Shown: in pieces, positions 22,951-24,204 of the stretch | Numbering within the stretch: the first letter of the stretch is position 1 | Layout: each line of letters begins with the position of its first letter | Notes under the pieces: model-generated | Told to the model about the DNA's origin: nothing | What the model saw: the letters and a program-made list of their open reading frames with translations, nothing else | Database searches by the model: none | Assembly (NCBI GenBank): GCA_030598075.1 | Contig: JAUVQP010000003.1 | Location: 1-24,204 of the forward strand | From: Miltoncostaeaceae bacterium | GTDB taxonomy: Bacteria > Actinomycetota > Thermoleophilia > Miltoncostaeales > Miltoncostaeaceae | Direction of reading: 5' to 3' | DNA length: 24,204 nucleotides | Position numbers and translations under genes: made by a program

Positions 22951-24204
22951 ATGAGCCCCGCGCCGGGGCGCGACGATGCTGCGTCGGCCCCGGACGTGGG
23001 GCTGCCGCCGTCCGAGTGGAGTCTCCCCACCGGGGTGGTCGAGACGCACATCTCGGTGCTCTTTCTGGTCGGCGACCGCGTGCTCAAGCTCTGCAAGCCG
23101 GTGCGCACGGGCTTTCTCGATCGAACGACCCGGCAGCGGCGACAGCGCGCATGTCGCGAGGAGATCGCGCTGAACCGCCGGTTTGCGCCGGACGTCTATC
23201 TGGGCGTCGTGGATGTCTCGGGCGAGGACGGTAGGCCTCTCGATCACCTCATCGTGATGAGACGCATGCCCGAGGAGCACCGTCTTACAGCCCTCCTCGA
23301 CGACCCGGCCGTCCGCGGATGCCTCTCGCGGATCGCGAGCCTCCTCGTGGCCGCGCACCGCGACCGGCCGAGCGAGCGCCGCGCCGGATGGGGCGACCCG
23401 AGCCACGTGCGCGAGCTCTGGGAGGAAGGGCTCCGCGAGATGTCCCTTCTTGGCGGGAGGGTGATCCCGGCCGAGCGGGTCACCGCCGTGGCCCGGCTCG
23501 CCCGCCGCTACCTCGTCGGGCGCCGCGCGCTTCTGGCGGCCAGGGTCCGAGAGGGTCGCGTGCGCGAGGGCCACGGCGACCTTCTCGCCGACGACATCTA
23601 CTGCCTTCCGGAGGGACCGCAGATACTCGACTGCCTCGCCTTCGATGAGCGCCTTCGCGTTGCGGACACGCTGTCCGACGCCGCGTTCCTCGCGATGGAC
23701 CTCGAGTCCCGGGGGCACCCGGAGCTCGCGAACGCCTTCCTCGAGGACTACGTCCGCGAGAGCGATGACCGGTTCCCCGCGTCGTTGGCGTACCACTACC
23801 TGGCCTATCGGGCGCACGTGCGGTCGAAGGTCGCCTGCATCGCGTCCGAGCAGGGTCTCGCGGGGACCGCCCAGCGGGCGCGGCGGCTCCACGCCCTCGC
23901 CGAGGACTACCTGACGCGCGGCCAGGTGCGGCTGATCCTGCTCGGCGGTTCTCCAGGGACCGGCAAGTCGACGCTGGCGGCCCGTTTCGCCCGTGCGTCT
24001 GCGGCGGACGTCATCCGGTCCGACGTCGTGCGAAAGACGTCCGGGCGTGCCGATCTGGACCGCTCGGTCCGGGCCGACTTTGGAACCGGGCTCTACGCGC
24101 CGGAGGTCACCGATCGCGTCTACGCGGAGGTGCTCGCGCGCGCTCGGGCGCGACTCGCGATGGGGCACTCGGTCGTCCTCGACGCGTCGTGGTCTGATGC
24201 CGCC
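22951..24204 (+). CDS. APH-like / P-loop kinase two-domain protein (3' end cut by window)
   Basis: An open frame of 418 codons continues past the window edge. The N-terminal half is an aminoglycoside-phosphotransferase-like kinase fold (COG2187 type): EGHGDLLADDIYCL (207-219, catalytic His-Gly-Asp) and ILDCLAFDERLRVADTLSDAAFLAMDLES (225-253). The C-terminal half starts a P-loop ATPase/kinase with Walker A GGSPGTGKST (332-341). The same two-domain protein exists in M. tuberculosis as Rv2004c and in many actinobacteria; its substrate is unknown and antibiotic resistance should not be assumed. The ATG at 22951 has a GCGAGGG site 5 bases upstream. It follows the baeRF gene by 127 bases. A 459-codon open frame on the opposite strand is a shadow with no family likeness. 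Confidence 0.9.
   Translation, partial: MSPAPGRDDAASAPDVGLPPSEWSLPTGVVETHISVLFLVGDRVLKLCKPVRTGFLDRTTRQRRQRACREEIALNRRFAPDVYLGVVDVSGEDGRPLDHLIVMRRMPEEHRLTALLDDPAVRGCLSRIASLLVAAHRDRPSERRAGWGDPSHVRELWEEGLREMSLLGGRVIPAERVTAVARLARRYLVGRRALLAARVREGRVREGHGDLLADDIYCLPEGPQILDCLAFDERLRVADTLSDAAFLAMDLESRGHPELANAFLEDYVRESDDRFPASLAYHYLAYRAHVRSKVACIASEQGLAGTAQRARRLHALAEDYLTRGQVRLILLGGSPGTGKSTLAARFARASAADVIRSDVVRKTSGRADLDRSVRADFGTGLYAPEVTDRVYAEVLARARARLAMGHSVVLDASWSDAA

Noticed and set aside
22789..24168. Long minus-strand open frame (459 codons) opposite the kinase gene
   Set aside because: Its translation has no family likeness, while the + strand frame contains intact HGD and Walker A motifs. It is a high-GC shadow frame.
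22951..24204. Aminoglycoside resistance gene
   Set aside because: The APH-like fold is fused to a P-loop domain as in Rv2004c-type proteins, which are chromosomal, widespread and not shown to act on antibiotics.

Overview
The window is about 24 kb of GC-rich DNA with strong G/C preference at third codon positions, frequent GTG/TTG starts and tightly packed genes. An FHA-membrane-HtrA protease, a long (ICL2-type) isocitrate lyase, an Rv2629-like baeRF protein and an APH/P-loop kinase all point to Actinomycetota. A deep lineage such as Thermoleophilia is plausible, but no marker here settles the class.

Layout, left to right. 1-940: the 3' end of an unknown + strand gene and a sixA-type phosphatase gene, with one copy of a roughly 168-bp inverted-repeat (MITE-like) element at each side of sixA. 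932-4088 (minus): malate synthase aceB and a CopC-CopD fusion. 4147-4923 (plus): fabI. 4957-6330 (minus): an HDOD-GGDEF signalling protein, divergent from a calcineurin-type phosphoesterase (6361-7053, plus). 7109-9687 (minus): a metal operon of Tat-exported multicopper oxidase, ZIP transporter with an extra N-terminal domain and a small membrane protein. Its promoter has a 12-bp palindrome inside the -35/-10 spacer and predicts a leaderless mRNA. 9768-12475 (plus): a small membrane protein and isocitrate lyase aceA. 12692-14002 (minus): DUF2254 membrane protein. 14003-14614: non-coding apart from a probable decayed tyrosine integrase lying beside tRNA-Asp and tRNA-Val. 14907-16367 (plus): FHA-TM-HtrA protease, overlapping tail to tail with a TetR regulator (16307-16981, minus) that follows an AhpD-like gene (17037-17600, minus). 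17600-17738: a regulatory region with an 18-bp perfect palindrome and a perfect CRP/GlxR-type site. 17738-20845 (plus): cupin, two coupled membrane proteins of unknown function and a hotdog thioesterase. 20879-24204: Hsp20 (minus), divergent from an Rv2629-like baeRF protein and an APH/P-loop kinase that runs off the window.

Themes: both glyoxylate-shunt enzymes (aceB, aceA) are present 7.7 kb apart; copper/metal handling (CopCD, multicopper oxidase, ZIP) lies between them; and the last 3.3 kb groups relatives of three M. tuberculosis DosR-dormancy-regulon proteins. The least explained items are the paired inverted-repeat elements whose ends coincide with TAG stop codons, the multicopper oxidase-ZIP operon and its promoter, and the two-gene membrane module at 18111-20428. 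All family names come from reading translated sequence; no database search was run.
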